Shown one piece after another: positions 1 through 8,508 of a DNA stretch of 64,000 nucleotides. The notes below the pieces were generated by a model. The model had not been told where the DNA came from. It was given only the letters and a program-made list of their open reading frames with translations, and made no database searches. Source of the stretch: an uncultured Ruminiclostridium sp. (GTDB lineage: Bacteria; Bacillota; Clostridia; Oscillospirales; Ruminococcaceae). The position numbers and the translations under genes are program-made. The stretch's first letter is position 1, and every line of letters starts with the position of its first letter. The DNA lies in assembly GCA_947594425.1 (NCBI GenBank), contig CANQED010000001.1, positions 248,001 through 312,000 on the forward strand. Reading direction: 5' to 3'.

Positions 1-630
1 GTCAACCCCCCGCCGTATTCTTTTTCGTATTTCGCTCGCCGAGAGAAAGCCGTCCTTTTCCTTATCCGAGTCGTGCATTGCCCCGCGCCGCCTTACCGCA
101 AAAGGAACGGCATCGCACCCCGTCTTTTTTAACGCGCGGATATATTCCACCGCCAATATATCGTTTGGGCTGCTAAGCACCTCGGATATCTCCTTATCGT
201 CTACCGCGCGGGTAAGCGCCGCAGGGTAGCTGTACCCCTCGTTCATAAGAGAAGAAAGCACAGCGCGGTCGACGTTATCCGCCCTGTCGGCGGCTCTTTT
301 GATTAGCTCGATATCCCCGCACTCGCTGCCGAATGACAGCATATCCGCGCAGCCCATAAGCTTTATTATTTCCACCGCTTTAAGAGCAAAGCGCTCCGCG
401 CTGCACACGGCGTACTGCGCGGGCAATTCTATCACGATATCCGCGCCGTTTTCCAACGCCGCCCGCGCGCGTGTAAATTTATCGCATACGGCTGTGTCTC
501 CGCGCTGGACAAAGTCCCCGCTCATAACGCACATTATATGCGTCGCGCCGAGTTCGCGGGTACGGGCGATATGGTACTTATGCCCATAGTGGAACGGGTC
601 GTATTCGGCTATTATCGCGGCACACTTCAT
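1..630 (-). CDS. tmcAL: tRNA(Met) cytidine acetate ligase TmcAL, N-terminal part
   Basis: The frame stays open from the ATG at 628-630 to the window edge, giving the first 210 codons of a protein of about 400 residues; the C-terminus lies outside. The N-terminus reads MKCAAIIAEYDPFHYGHKYH, the HxGH nucleotidyltransferase signature of the YlbM/TmcAL family, followed by an MSGDFVQRG block and, near the edge, SASEIRKR. The family activates acetate with ATP and acetylates the wobble cytidine of elongator tRNA-Met. AAGGAAAG lies 7 nt before the ATG. It is divergent from acetate kinase, so both neighbours use acetate and ATP. Family assignment is firm; activity in this organism is inferred. Confidence 0.88.
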   Translation of the reverse strand, partial: MKCAAIIAEYDPFHYGHKYHIARTRELGATHIMCVMSGDFVQRGDTAVCDKFTRARAALENGADIVIELPAQYAVCSAERFALKAVEIIKLMGCADMLSFGSECGDIELIKRAADRADNVDRAVLSSLMNEGYSYPAALTRAVDDKEISEVLSSPNDILAVEYIRALKKTGCDAVPFAVRRRGAMHDSDKEKDGFLSASEIRKRIRRGVD

Positions 631-725
631 AATATCACTTTCCTTATTATACGCTTTAATTTTTCGTCGGCGAATACCGCACGCGGTGTTTTTTCCCGAT
701 AAAGGGCGATTTTGCAATAAACCCC

Positions 726-754
726 TTGATTTTTTTAAAAATATGGTATAAAAT
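726..754 (+). promoter_or_regulatory. Probable ackA promoter
   Basis: TTGATT (726-731), 17 bp, TAAAAT (749-754), 40 bp before the ackA start. A second TATAAT at 762-767 lacks a good -35 box, so the exact start of transcription is uncertain. Confidence 0.5.
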
Positions 755-793
755 ATATTTGTATAATTTATCCGAAGAAAGGAATTTATCAAT

Positions 794-2005
794 ATGAACA
801 TTCTTGTAGTAAACGCAGGAAGCTCGTCGCTTAAGTATCAGCTTATCGATATGAAGGACGAGAGCGTTATCGCAAAGGGCAACTGTGAGAGGATCGGCAT
901 AGACGGCAAGATAACCCACAAGACCTTTGACGGCAGAAAATATGAGGAGGAGTGCTCGTTCCCGACCCATACCGAGGCATTTGAGAAGCTCGTCGAGGTG
1001 CTCACCACAGGCGACGCTGCGGTGATAAAGAGCATGAGCGAGATCTCGGCGGTAGGTCACAGGATAGTGCAGGGCGCGGAGGTATTTACCGAGACTACTC
1101 TTGTCACCGACGAGGTAATAGACAAGATAGACGACCTCGCGGAGCTAGCCCCCGTTCACAATCACGCGCACGCTTTAGCGCTGAGAGCCTGCAAAAAGGT
1201 AGTACCCGCCAGCGTTCCGCAGGCGGTGGTATTCGACACCGCGTTTCACCAGACCATGCCGCCTAAGGCGTTTATGTTCGGTATGCCCTACGAGGTATAC
1301 GAAAAGCTGCACGTTAGAAAATACGGCTTTCACGGCACTTCTCACCGCTATGTATCGATGAAGCTCGGCGAGGTAAAAGGTACGGATCTTTCTAATCTCA
1401 AGATCGTTTCCTGCCACCTCGGCAACGGCTCGTCCATAACCGCCATAGACGGAGGCAAGTCGGTAGACACCTCTATGGGCTTTACCCCTCTCGACGGTAT
1501 CATAATGGGCACCCGCTCAGGCAGCGTAGACCCCTCTGCGGTAGAATTTGTACAGAATAAGATGGGCTTTACCCCCTCGCAGATGAGCGATTATCTTAAT
1601 AAGCAGTCGGGCTTTCTCGGGCTGTCGGGTCGTTCGTCCGACAACAGAGATATAACCAGCGCAGCCGCTGACGGCGACAATCGCGCTAAGCTCGTATCCG
1701 AGATGCTCGCATATGAGATAAAGAAATACATCGGCTCTTATGCCGCCGCTATGAACGGGCTTGACGCGGTCATATTCACGGGCGGTATCGGCGAGAACGC
1801 CCCCGAGGTAAGAAAGGCTGTCTGCGAGAATATGGACGTCCTCGGCATTAAGCTCGACGAGAGCGTTAACGCTTCGCTTCGCGGCGAGCTCAAGCTTATC
1901 TCCGCCCCCGACTCTAAGGTCGAGGTCTGGGTAATACCCACTAATGAAGAATTGCTGATAGCGCGCGACACCTTAAAGATAACGGGTCTCGATAAGCAGC
2001 TTTAA
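794..2005 (+). CDS. ackA: Acetate kinase
   Basis: A full-length 403-residue acetate kinase that interconverts acetate plus ATP and acetyl phosphate plus ADP; in a fermenter it normally runs towards ATP. Visible family blocks are NAGSSSLKYQL at the N-terminus, GHRIVQG, FDTAFHQTMP, KYGFHGTSH, the phosphate-binding CHLGNGSS, GTRSGSVDPS and FTGGIGENAPEVR near the C-terminus. AAAGGA precedes the ATG by 11 nt. No phosphotransacetylase gene is adjacent; the divergent neighbour is tmcAL. A strong hairpin terminator follows. Length and motifs leave little doubt. Confidence 0.97.
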   Translation: MNILVVNAGSSSLKYQLIDMKDESVIAKGNCERIGIDGKITHKTFDGRKYEEECSFPTHTEAFEKLVEVLTTGDAAVIKSMSEISAVGHRIVQGAEVFTETTLVTDEVIDKIDDLAELAPVHNHAHALALRACKKVVPASVPQAVVFDTAFHQTMPPKAFMFGMPYEVYEKLHVRKYGFHGTSHRYVSMKLGEVKGTDLSNLKIVSCHLGNGSSITAIDGGKSVDTSMGFTPLDGIIMGTRSGSVDPSAVEFVQNKMGFTPSQMSDYLNKQSGFLGLSGRSSDNRDITSAAADGDNRAKLVSEMLAYEIKKYIGSYAAAMNGLDAVIFTGGIGENAPEVRKAVCENMDVLGIKLDESVNASLRGELKLISAPDSKVEVWVIPTNEELLIARDTLKITGLDKQL

Positions 2006-2055
2006 GCCATATCTAATTATAACACATATCACGCTAAAATTCCATATGTATATGT

Positions 2056-2091
2056 AAAAAACCGTGTCGATTTTCGTCGACACGGTTTTTC
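2056..2091. terminator. Two-way intrinsic terminator
   Basis: A perfect 10-bp stem (ACCGTGTCGA, 2061-2070, with 2077-2086) and a 6-nt loop, with an A run on the left and T run on the right. It can stop ackA from the left and the prophage lysis operon from the right, and marks the left border of the phage block. Confidence 0.9.
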
Positions 2092-2105
2092 GCTTAAACT
2101 AAACA

Positions 2106-3164
2106 TTACTCTTTTATAAGGTCGCTCTCCTTAACGGCGGCTGTCACCTCGCCGTTTACGCCTATGACGATATAATCGGGGCGGGTAGCGGTGCCGACCT
2201 GCATAACGGTATAGGTATTGTCGTACACAAAAGCCGCAATACCCCCGCCGTTATAGTCGGTCGCGCCGCGCCTTACCTTTACCTTGTCGCCGAGCTTTAA
2301 CGCGGTGCTGACACAGCTTTCGGGCAAGGCGTCGCAAGAGCTTATCCACCCCGTTATTTCCCCCGAGAGCCCTATCATAAGCTCCTCGCCGCAATTCCTG
2401 CTCCCGTACACGGTAAACACCGTGTCATACACCCAGCTAAACGGCTTTACCCCGCCGCAAAACACCGCCCCGCGCTTTACTCTCACCTTGTCGCCTTTAG
2501 AAAAGGCGGGGGCGGTATTTTCGGGGGCTGCGGGCTTCTCGACGGAGATATTATGCTCTGCGTACCACTTTTTTGTAACGAGCGGATAATCGGTAAAGCA
2601 AATATCCCCGTCTACGTCGATACCTATCCTGTCTATCCCCCACTGCCACATAGTCTGACCGTAATCGTACTTTGACGGGCAGTCGGGGTCGTTAGTCCAG
2701 TGCGCAAGCCAGATATCGTACTTTCCGACCAGCCTCGACTTGTCGTAATAACACTCCATCCAGCTCGGGTTAGCGTATATCCCGCAGGGCAGTCCGCCCG
2801 CCCTCACCGCGTCGCAAAACGCCTGCGCCATATCGGTTAGCTGCGCTTTGCTCAATGTCCGCGCCTGTGTGTCCTCCTCCATATCGTAAAATACGGGATA
2901 GGCGGGCTTTATCCCGCTCAGCGCCTTAAGGCAGGCGGCCGCCTCTTTCTTTGCGTCGGATACGTTCTCGGCATACGAGTACCAGTAAAAGCCGTAATCT
3001 ATACCGTACCTCTCGCACTCGGCGATATGCTCTTTAAGCCGCGTGTCCTCCGTCTGCGAGAAGCCCGCGCGTATTATCGCAAATTTTACCCCGTTATCCT
3101 TTACCGCCTGATAGTCAAGCCCTCTTTGACAATAGCTTACGTCTATGCCTTTGACAAAAGCCAT
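2106..3164 (-). CDS. Phage endolysin: GH25 lysozyme with two SH3-like repeats
   Basis: 352 residues. The first 200 form a GH25 muramidase (GIDVSYCQ near the N-terminus with catalytic Asp8, then YPVFYDMEED and QTMWQWG blocks), which cuts the N-acetylmuramic acid to N-acetylglucosamine bond. The C-terminal part holds two related repeats of about 60 residues beginning KGDKVRVKRGA and LGDKVKVRRGA, SH3-like units probably used to bind the cell wall. There is no signal peptide, as expected for a holin-dependent lysin. It is the last gene of the phage operon, 15 nt after the holin. The family call is secure; the binding role of the repeats is inferred. Confidence 0.93.
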   Translation of the reverse strand: MAFVKGIDVSYCQRGLDYQAVKDNGVKFAIIRAGFSQTEDTRLKEHIAECERYGIDYGFYWYSYAENVSDAKKEAAACLKALSGIKPAYPVFYDMEEDTQARTLSKAQLTDMAQAFCDAVRAGGLPCGIYANPSWMECYYDKSRLVGKYDIWLAHWTNDPDCPSKYDYGQTMWQWGIDRIGIDVDGDICFTDYPLVTKKWYAEHNISVEKPAAPENTAPAFSKGDKVRVKRGAVFCGGVKPFSWVYDTVFTVYGSRNCGEELMIGLSGEITGWISSCDALPESCVSTALKLGDKVKVRRGATDYNGGGIAAFVYDNTYTVMQVGTATRPDYIVIGVNGEVTAAVKESDLIKE

Positions 3165-3179
3165 ATGTACTCCTTTCTG

Positions 3180-3611
3180 TTATTCCTCGTCTAAGCTGTC
3201 CAGCATATCTTTAAGCTTTTTCGGTACGGGGAGCCCCAGCGCCGCGGCGTTTTCGACTATGCTTATGCCCTCGTTCGCCATATAAAACAGCATCACCGCC
3301 GACATCACCGCGGGCGTTCCGCCGAGGATAATATTGTCCGCGATATGTCCCATAGCCGTAAAGGACAGTATCAGCAGCTTTTTAGCAAGCCCGATAAAGC
3401 CCGCCTTGCTCGACACCTTATGCATTACCGCCGCCGATATCACGCCCGTCACATAGTCTATCGCCATAAACGCGAGCAACGCGTACAGCAGCCCGTTAGC
3501 CTCGCCGAATAAAAATCCCACGGCCGCGCCGACAGCCGCCGCTATACAATCGGTTATCGTCTGCCATTTCGGTATGTTATCCGTTTTCAGCCGCCCCCGT
3601 TCTGTTTTCAT
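3180..3611 (-). CDS. Phage holin family protein
   Basis: About 143 residues with several hydrophobic segments (AAAVGAAVGFLFG, LLYALLAFMAIDYVTGVISA, LLILSFTAMGHIADNI, PAVMSAVMLFYMANEGISI). The AIDYVTGV and NEGISIVENAA blocks are typical of the phi105/toxin-secretion holin family, which opens the membrane for the endolysin. The ATG at 3609-3611 is preferred; an upstream TTG at 3617 would add two residues. The start overlaps the end of the preceding gene, suggesting translational coupling. Confidence 0.85.
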   Translation of the reverse strand: MKTERGRLKTDNIPKWQTITDCIAAAVGAAVGFLFGEANGLLYALLAFMAIDYVTGVISAAVMHKVSSKAGFIGLAKKLLILSFTAMGHIADNIILGGTPAVMSAVMLFYMANEGISIVENAAALGLPVPKKLKDMLDSLDEE

Positions 3612-4758
3612 TAGCAAGCCGCTGTGCTCTCGCCTTATTTACGGCGGAGGCAGAATTTGCGGCGATCTGGGTCGACTGACTTAACATCTTCTTAGCCTGC
3701 TTTTTCCTCAGCTCATTAAGATAGTCCTTAGGCGCAAGCTCTGGGTGTATCGTGTACAGCACATCCAGCGCGGTATCTGTGCCGTCCTCAGATAATTTTA
3801 CACTGCCGAGCCAGTCGATAAACCCGTCCTTATCCCCGAACATTCTGAACATCGACTCCACCAGCTCGTCGTCCGAGTGTATAACGTCCTTATACTTGTC
3901 CATAAAGCTGTACGCCATATCCGGCGTAAATCCGTCGGTGTCGTCCTTTTCGGCCTGCACCGCGCTTTCAAGGCGGCTGTTGATATACGAGCGGTCGTTT
4001 TCGTACACCTGCCGGTCATAGTCCCTGTCGCTCTCGTACACGCTGCGGTCATACTGCTTTTGCCAATTTGACTGCGCCACCGCGTCCTGCGACTTTTGAT
4101 AATTATAGTCTCTGTCGCTCTCATATACGCCGCGATTATAATCTCGGTCACTTTCAAGCACGCTGCGGTTATAATCCCTATCGCTCTCAAGCACATTGCG
4201 GTCATATTGCTTTTGCCAGTTAGACTGCTGTCTATCATCCTGCGACTTTTGATAATTATAGTCCCTGTCGCTCTCATATACTTTGCGGGTATAATCTCTC
4301 GCGTCGCGGCTGTCGGATACGCTGTCGCGATAACGGCTGTACTCGGTATTGTCCGCGCTTTGCAGTGCGCTCAGCCTGTCGTACAGCGCGTCCCCCTCGC
4401 TCAGCCACCTGTCATACGCCCTTTGCTCGAGTTCGGGGATGATCCCGCTCAGCTTTTGCATATAGTCGTTGTACGCCTGCTGCCCCGCCGACACCGCATA
4501 GCTGTTCTGATATCCGCCCGTAAGCGTCGCCGCGTTTCCCATAGTGTCTTTCATAGCCGTATTGCCAAGCTGAGTGTACGTATCCTTATACTGACTGTAC
4601 AGCTTGTCCTCGTTGACGTTATAATTAAACGGCTCGCGGCTTATTATGCTGTTCATAGTCTGCTTTATTTGGTCGGAATACCCGCTCGTGTATCCCTTAT
4701 CCGCAGAGCCGTCCTGCTTAGTCAGCGAATTGCCTACGGCTTTATTTTTTGTTGCCAT
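3577..4758 (-). CDS. Phage repeat-rich protein, possible internal or ejection protein
   Basis: 393 residues, unusually rich in Tyr, Asp, Arg, Ser and Gln. Residues about 55-120 contain a block (AMKDTMGNAATLTGGYQNSY) of a kind I associate with phages of gut Firmicutes. Residues about 160-260 are a run of imperfect 11-residue repeats of the form YESDRDYNRxV, interrupted twice by NYQKSQD...QSNWQKQYDR, and likely form a long charged helix. The C-terminal part is globular-looking. It lies between the beta-roll protein and the holin, where a short-tailed phage may keep internal virion proteins. That role is inferred; no family was recognised with certainty. Confidence 0.6.
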   Translation of the reverse strand: MATKNKAVGNSLTKQDGSADKGYTSGYSDQIKQTMNSIISREPFNYNVNEDKLYSQYKDTYTQLGNTAMKDTMGNAATLTGGYQNSYAVSAGQQAYNDYMQKLSGIIPELEQRAYDRWLSEGDALYDRLSALQSADNTEYSRYRDSVSDSRDARDYTRKVYESDRDYNYQKSQDDRQQSNWQKQYDRNVLESDRDYNRSVLESDRDYNRGVYESDRDYNYQKSQDAVAQSNWQKQYDRSVYESDRDYDRQVYENDRSYINSRLESAVQAEKDDTDGFTPDMAYSFMDKYKDVIHSDDELVESMFRMFGDKDGFIDWLGSVKLSEDGTDTALDVLYTIHPELAPKDYLNELRKKQAKKMLSQSTQIAANSASAVNKARAQRLANENRTGAAENG

Positions 4759-4775
4759 AAAAGCTCCTTTCTTTA

Positions 4776-6008
4776 TCAGTTATAAAACATAGCCTTATAC
4801 TTTACCCCTTGCAGGGTAGAATTCAATACCACCGCGCCGCTCTCGTCGGCATGGCAGGTGACGGAAATATCCCCGCTTTGATATATCACGGTGCTCTCCG
4901 CCGACAGCGGCAGTGTCAGCGCACAGCAGTCATAAAACCCCGCCTCGCCGCTGTCGCTCGGATTGCGCCACACCTCTATAAGCACATTTTTTCTCCCTGC
5001 GGGAACAGGTATCACGGTGTTTTCGTCCACTAAAGAGCAATACAGGTCAAAAGCGTTAGCGAACACTCTTCCGGTCAATGTCAAGTTACCGTTCCAATCC
5101 AACTCAAGGCCGTTTTTGCGGTTAGCGGGCGGCGTCCACGCCGTTCCTATCCCGACGCAAAACGCAAGATCTTTATCCACGTTGAACTTGCCGAAAACGG
5201 CGTTGTGGTTGTGGGTGACGATATTGCCTTGCCCGAATACGGCGGAATATTTTCCGCTTATTCTGTTATCATAGCCGCTCGCGTGGTTGTCTTCACCCGA
5301 TACGGTGTTACCCTCGTTTTCGGCGTGGTTGCAGTTGCCCGTTACGTTATTCTTCCACCCCTCGGCGTGACACTTGCTTGCCCCGTTTAATATATCGTTG
5401 TCACTGCCCTCTATGTGATTTGTAGTTCCCTTGATGTGATTATATTTTCCCTCAAGGTGGTTAACGCTGCCGCCCTCGGTTGTGTTAAATTGTCCCTCCA
5501 TATGGATAACGTCCCCGCCGCCATCGTCGTAATTTGACACCCCTTCAATATGGCTGCTGGTGCACGTTTCTATATTGTGGTGGGTGCCCTCGACGTGGGT
5601 GTAGGTGCAGCTGGCGGCGACGGAATTCAGCCACCCCTCGACATGCGTCGCATACGCGGCACCGGAATTGTCTTTGCCCTCGATATGGGCATACTGCCCG
5701 CTCGCGCTGTTGCCCGTGTAGTCGTTGAATATCTCGCTGTTTTTCTCGTCGTTTACAAATTTGCCTACCGCGCCGGTATCCTCTCCCTCGTTTTGCACTA
5801 TCACGGTGACCTGCCGCTGTAGGTTGTTTACGGTGCGCTCGCTCTTCTCGATAGTGCGCTCTGTCCTTTCGCCGTCCTCGATAAGATTGCCAAAACAGTA
5901 TTCCGTCCTGTCCGCGAGCAAGGCCAGCGCGTCCTCCGCGTCACTTAGCCTGCTCTCAACAGACGCGTTCTTGTTAGGGACGAACGACATATTAATGTTC
6001 TCCGCCAA
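4776..6008 (-). CDS. Phage appendage protein with tandem HxEG beta-roll repeats
   Basis: 410 residues. An N-terminal stretch of about 75 residues looks coiled-coil (SERTVNNLQRQVTV), then about ten repeats of 13-18 residues with the core HxEG-x2-N follow (YAHIEGKDN, ATHVEGWLN, YTHVEGTHHN, SSHIEGVSN, IHMEGQFN, NHLEGKYN, NHIEGSDN, CHAEGWKN), decaying into NHASGYDN and AVFGQGN. This resembles the left-handed beta-roll (YadA-head-like) repeats of phage tail appendages. A separate C-terminal domain of about 120 residues follows. It is likely a receptor-binding or decoration protein. It overlaps the upstream gene by 17 nt. Confidence 0.7.
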   Translation of the reverse strand: MAENINMSFVPNKNASVESRLSDAEDALALLADRTEYCFGNLIEDGERTERTIEKSERTVNNLQRQVTVIVQNEGEDTGAVGKFVNDEKNSEIFNDYTGNSASGQYAHIEGKDNSGAAYATHVEGWLNSVAASCTYTHVEGTHHNIETCTSSHIEGVSNYDDGGGDVIHMEGQFNTTEGGSVNHLEGKYNHIKGTTNHIEGSDNDILNGASKCHAEGWKNNVTGNCNHAENEGNTVSGEDNHASGYDNRISGKYSAVFGQGNIVTHNHNAVFGKFNVDKDLAFCVGIGTAWTPPANRKNGLELDWNGNLTLTGRVFANAFDLYCSLVDENTVIPVPAGRKNVLIEVWRNPSDSGEAGFYDCCALTLPLSAESTVIYQSGDISVTCHADESGAVVLNSTLQGVKYKAMFYN

Positions 6009-7803
6009 GCTCCGTCCCCTCCTCTTCGTTAAGATATATCCCGTACAGCGTAAGCCCCGCGTGCGTGCTCTCGCGCGAGCTGTGCAGGCTCTCGCCCTCT
6101 ATGCGCAGCTTTATCTTCTGAGAGCGCATAGGGATTATCGGGATGATAAATACCCTGCTTGCGGGAGGGTTAGTCCCGTCATAGCTGTACTCCGTCCGCC
6201 ATTCCTCGCCGTCAAGATACTTTGCCTTTACGCAAAAATTCACCTTAGTCGGATCACCGTCTATCCCCACCGACAGCCGTATTTTAGAAAAGCAGCTCAT
6301 AGCCGCATTCTCGCCGTTTATCCAGCCCGTCTCGGCACAAAAGCTCACTTTAGGCTCGCAAAACGCCATATCCTCCTCGCCCGACAGCTGCACCAGCTCC
6401 TTAGTATCCTCGCCGTACATCAGCGCGTAGAGGCTGCCGTTTACAGCAAAGCCGCGCTGTGCGCCCTCGCAGTCCTCACAGCTCCAACAGCCGTGCGCGC
6501 AGTCGTACACCCGCGCCTTTCCGTCGCTTGCCATCATATATATCTTTCTGTCGTCGGCGCAGGCCGAGGCGTTTAGCGTGATGTTCTCGCCGAGAGGTAT
6601 ATCCGCCTTTTGCGCGGTAGTACCGTTGTACGCAAAGATACCCTCGGGCGCTTTATAGTACAGCAGCCCGTTCGATATGCACAGCGAGTCGGCGCTGCCC
6701 TTTTTCACGCCCCTTAAGTGTACGGTGGTTAGGGTAAAGTTTGCGGGCTTTGTCCCGTAAATGACATGCACGCAGTCCTCCTTAAAGAACAGCACTCTCC
6801 CGTTATGCACCGCCGACCCCGTAAAGTCGCCGTCGCTGCCAACCGTCGCCGCCCACGAGTCGGTCGATATCCCCTGATAATCGCCCCAGCTTGTCGGGTC
6901 GCCGAGCTTTGAGCAGTATATCTCGTGATTTTTCGACGAGCACGCCCATAATCGATTGTTGTGCTCTATCAGGTATTCAAGATCGTCCGGCACGCTTAAG
7001 CGCATGACCGCGTCGCGGTGAAAGGAGATTTGTCTGGCAGACGTTACCGGCGCGTCCTCGGTGTAAAAATAATCCGTATCCGCAAACGCCGTCTCCGTCT
7101 CAAAAAACAGCCCGACCTTTCCGGCGCCGACAACGTTATATTCTTCATCGTCGCCGTGGACTATTGACTTAATGCTCATATATTCGGTTTTCTCATAGCT
7201 GTTGGGCGATTTTCCGACATAGGTAGAGGTGTTCCAGGTCACCTTTACCTTTGTGCCTATCCTAAAGATATCGAGCTTAGGGTCGTCCTCGCTCACAACA
7301 AAGAACAGCAGCTTTTTATATACCCCGACCGGCGTTTTTGCTGTCATGTCCATTTTATCCCAGTCTAAGGCGTTTACCTCGCGCAGTTCTCCCACCATTT
7401 TCTCCTCGGACTGCTCCGAGCCGTTAAGATACCTGAATTTAGGCGGGTCTTGCGCTGTGTCGCATATGATAAAATCGGGGAGGATGATAATATACGCGCC
7501 CATTGAGAGTAGCCGCTTTCCCCCCTCGCTAAGGGTCAGCGGGTACAACGTACCGCCTATATATATCCCCTCGGGCACGGTATAGCACCACCCGTCATTT
7601 TTATACATACACCCCGTCAGCGACCTGTCAAGACCGTTATATTCGCGCGGCGCTCTGCTTTTTAGCGCGGGATAGCGCGAAAAGTCCATATTGCTTAATT
7701 CCTCCCACTCGCCTAGCGGAGTGCCGTCCGCCTTGTTTATCCCGCCGAATTTATCGGTGCCCACCGTCCTTTGCCTAATTTCATTAAGCGCGGGAAGCTT
7801 CAT
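5992..7803 (-). CDS. Phage structural protein, propeller/nozzle-like
   Basis: 603 residues without signal peptide or membrane segment. The N-terminus (FGGINKADGTPLGEWEELSNMDFSRYPALKSR) is the usual opening of phage proteins that form the lower neck or nozzle in short-tailed phages, followed by repeated beta-rich segments (NNRLWACSSKNHEIYCSKLG, HNGRVLFFKEDCVHVIYG, SNGLLYYKAPEGIFAYNG, DRKIYMMASDGKARVYD) like propeller blades. The last 100 residues form another beta-rich region. It follows the small connector genes. Structural status is well supported by context; the exact virion position is inferred. Confidence 0.6.
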   Translation of the reverse strand: MKLPALNEIRQRTVGTDKFGGINKADGTPLGEWEELSNMDFSRYPALKSRAPREYNGLDRSLTGCMYKNDGWCYTVPEGIYIGGTLYPLTLSEGGKRLLSMGAYIIILPDFIICDTAQDPPKFRYLNGSEQSEEKMVGELREVNALDWDKMDMTAKTPVGVYKKLLFFVVSEDDPKLDIFRIGTKVKVTWNTSTYVGKSPNSYEKTEYMSIKSIVHGDDEEYNVVGAGKVGLFFETETAFADTDYFYTEDAPVTSARQISFHRDAVMRLSVPDDLEYLIEHNNRLWACSSKNHEIYCSKLGDPTSWGDYQGISTDSWAATVGSDGDFTGSAVHNGRVLFFKEDCVHVIYGTKPANFTLTTVHLRGVKKGSADSLCISNGLLYYKAPEGIFAYNGTTAQKADIPLGENITLNASACADDRKIYMMASDGKARVYDCAHGCWSCEDCEGAQRGFAVNGSLYALMYGEDTKELVQLSGEEDMAFCEPKVSFCAETGWINGENAAMSCFSKIRLSVGIDGDPTKVNFCVKAKYLDGEEWRTEYSYDGTNPPASRVFIIPIIPMRSQKIKLRIEGESLHSSRESTHAGLTLYGIYLNEEEGTELGGEH

Positions 7804-7815
7804 ATCACATCCCTC

Positions 7816-8184
7816 CTAATATCGTATTTTCTGCTCGGACAAGGGCATATGCTTTGACTGCCAAAATTTTTCAAAGTCCGAATATATCTCGTTGAATTGC
7901 TTTATCTCGTTGTTATACCTGCCGTACTCGGCATTTCGGCTGTCAATTTTTGCCGCAAGAAAGAGTATATACATCTCGTCGTACGGCTGCGGCACAAAGA
8001 GCTCCGCCTCCTCGTCCTCGCCGCTCGGCACCGTCATCTGCTCATCGTCATGCTCGTGAGTAAGATATATCTCGTTATATATCCTGTTTTCGAGGCTGAC
8101 GAGCCACTTTGCCTTTACCTCTCGCGTAAAGCGGTTAGGCTTTACCGCGTCCGCCGTGTCTATAGCCTGCTTTATCGTCATCAC
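7816..8184 (-). CDS. Phage small head-neck connector-like protein
   Basis: 122 residues, acidic and mainly helical. It starts MMTIKQAIDTADAVKPNRFTREVKAKWL, then contains LENRIYNEIYLTH and a YDEMYILFLAAKIDSRNAEYGRYNNEIKQFNEIY helix pair. This arrangement is common in head-tail connector proteins encoded just after the capsid gene. Its ATGA start overlaps the stop of the preceding gene by 4 nt. The connector role is inferred from position and fold impression. Confidence 0.6.
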   Translation of the reverse strand: MMTIKQAIDTADAVKPNRFTREVKAKWLVSLENRIYNEIYLTHEHDDEQMTVPSGEDEEAELFVPQPYDEMYILFLAAKIDSRNAEYGRYNNEIKQFNEIYSDFEKFWQSKHMPLSEQKIRY

Positions 8185-8432
8185 TTATCCTGCTGGATTA
8201 TCAGCGACTCTTTCCAGCCCTCCATACGGTAATATTCAGCCGCCTTTCTCTGCTGCTCGGCACGGTCGAGCGCCTTTTTGATATAAAGCGGGACTCTTAC
8301 CTCCACACCCCTCTTTATTTGAAAGGCGTTGCCGTTCACCGATACGAACACATCGTCGGTATATCTTTCGTTGTCCGCAAACAGCTTTACGGGCACCAGT
8401 CTGTCAAGATCCTCGTTTACTTTAGCCGTCAT
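8181..8432 (-). CDS. Phage small protein after capsid, unknown function
   Basis: 83 residues from the ATG at 8430-8432, chosen because AAAGGAGG lies 10 nt upstream; an in-frame start 11 codons earlier has no such site. The sequence YTDDVFVSVNGNAFQIKRGVEVRVPLYIKKALDRAEQQ is a short beta-rich head followed by a helix and resembles small proteins commonly found immediately after capsid genes in clostridial prophages. No enzymatic motif is seen. Confidence 0.65.
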   Translation of the reverse strand: MTAKVNEDLDRLVPVKLFADNERYTDDVFVSVNGNAFQIKRGVEVRVPLYIKKALDRAEQQRKAAEYYRMEGWKESLIIQQDK

Positions 8433-8508
8433 TATCCTGCCTCCTTTAGCATTATGCCCGCGCATTGCGTCGGGGAAATTCCCCGACGCCGCGAGCGTGT
8501 ATCGTGTA

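Noticed and set aside
4096..4785. 229-residue hydrophobic frame on the plus strand
   Set aside because: Mirror image of the YESDRDY repeats of the real minus-strand gene; no ribosome site.
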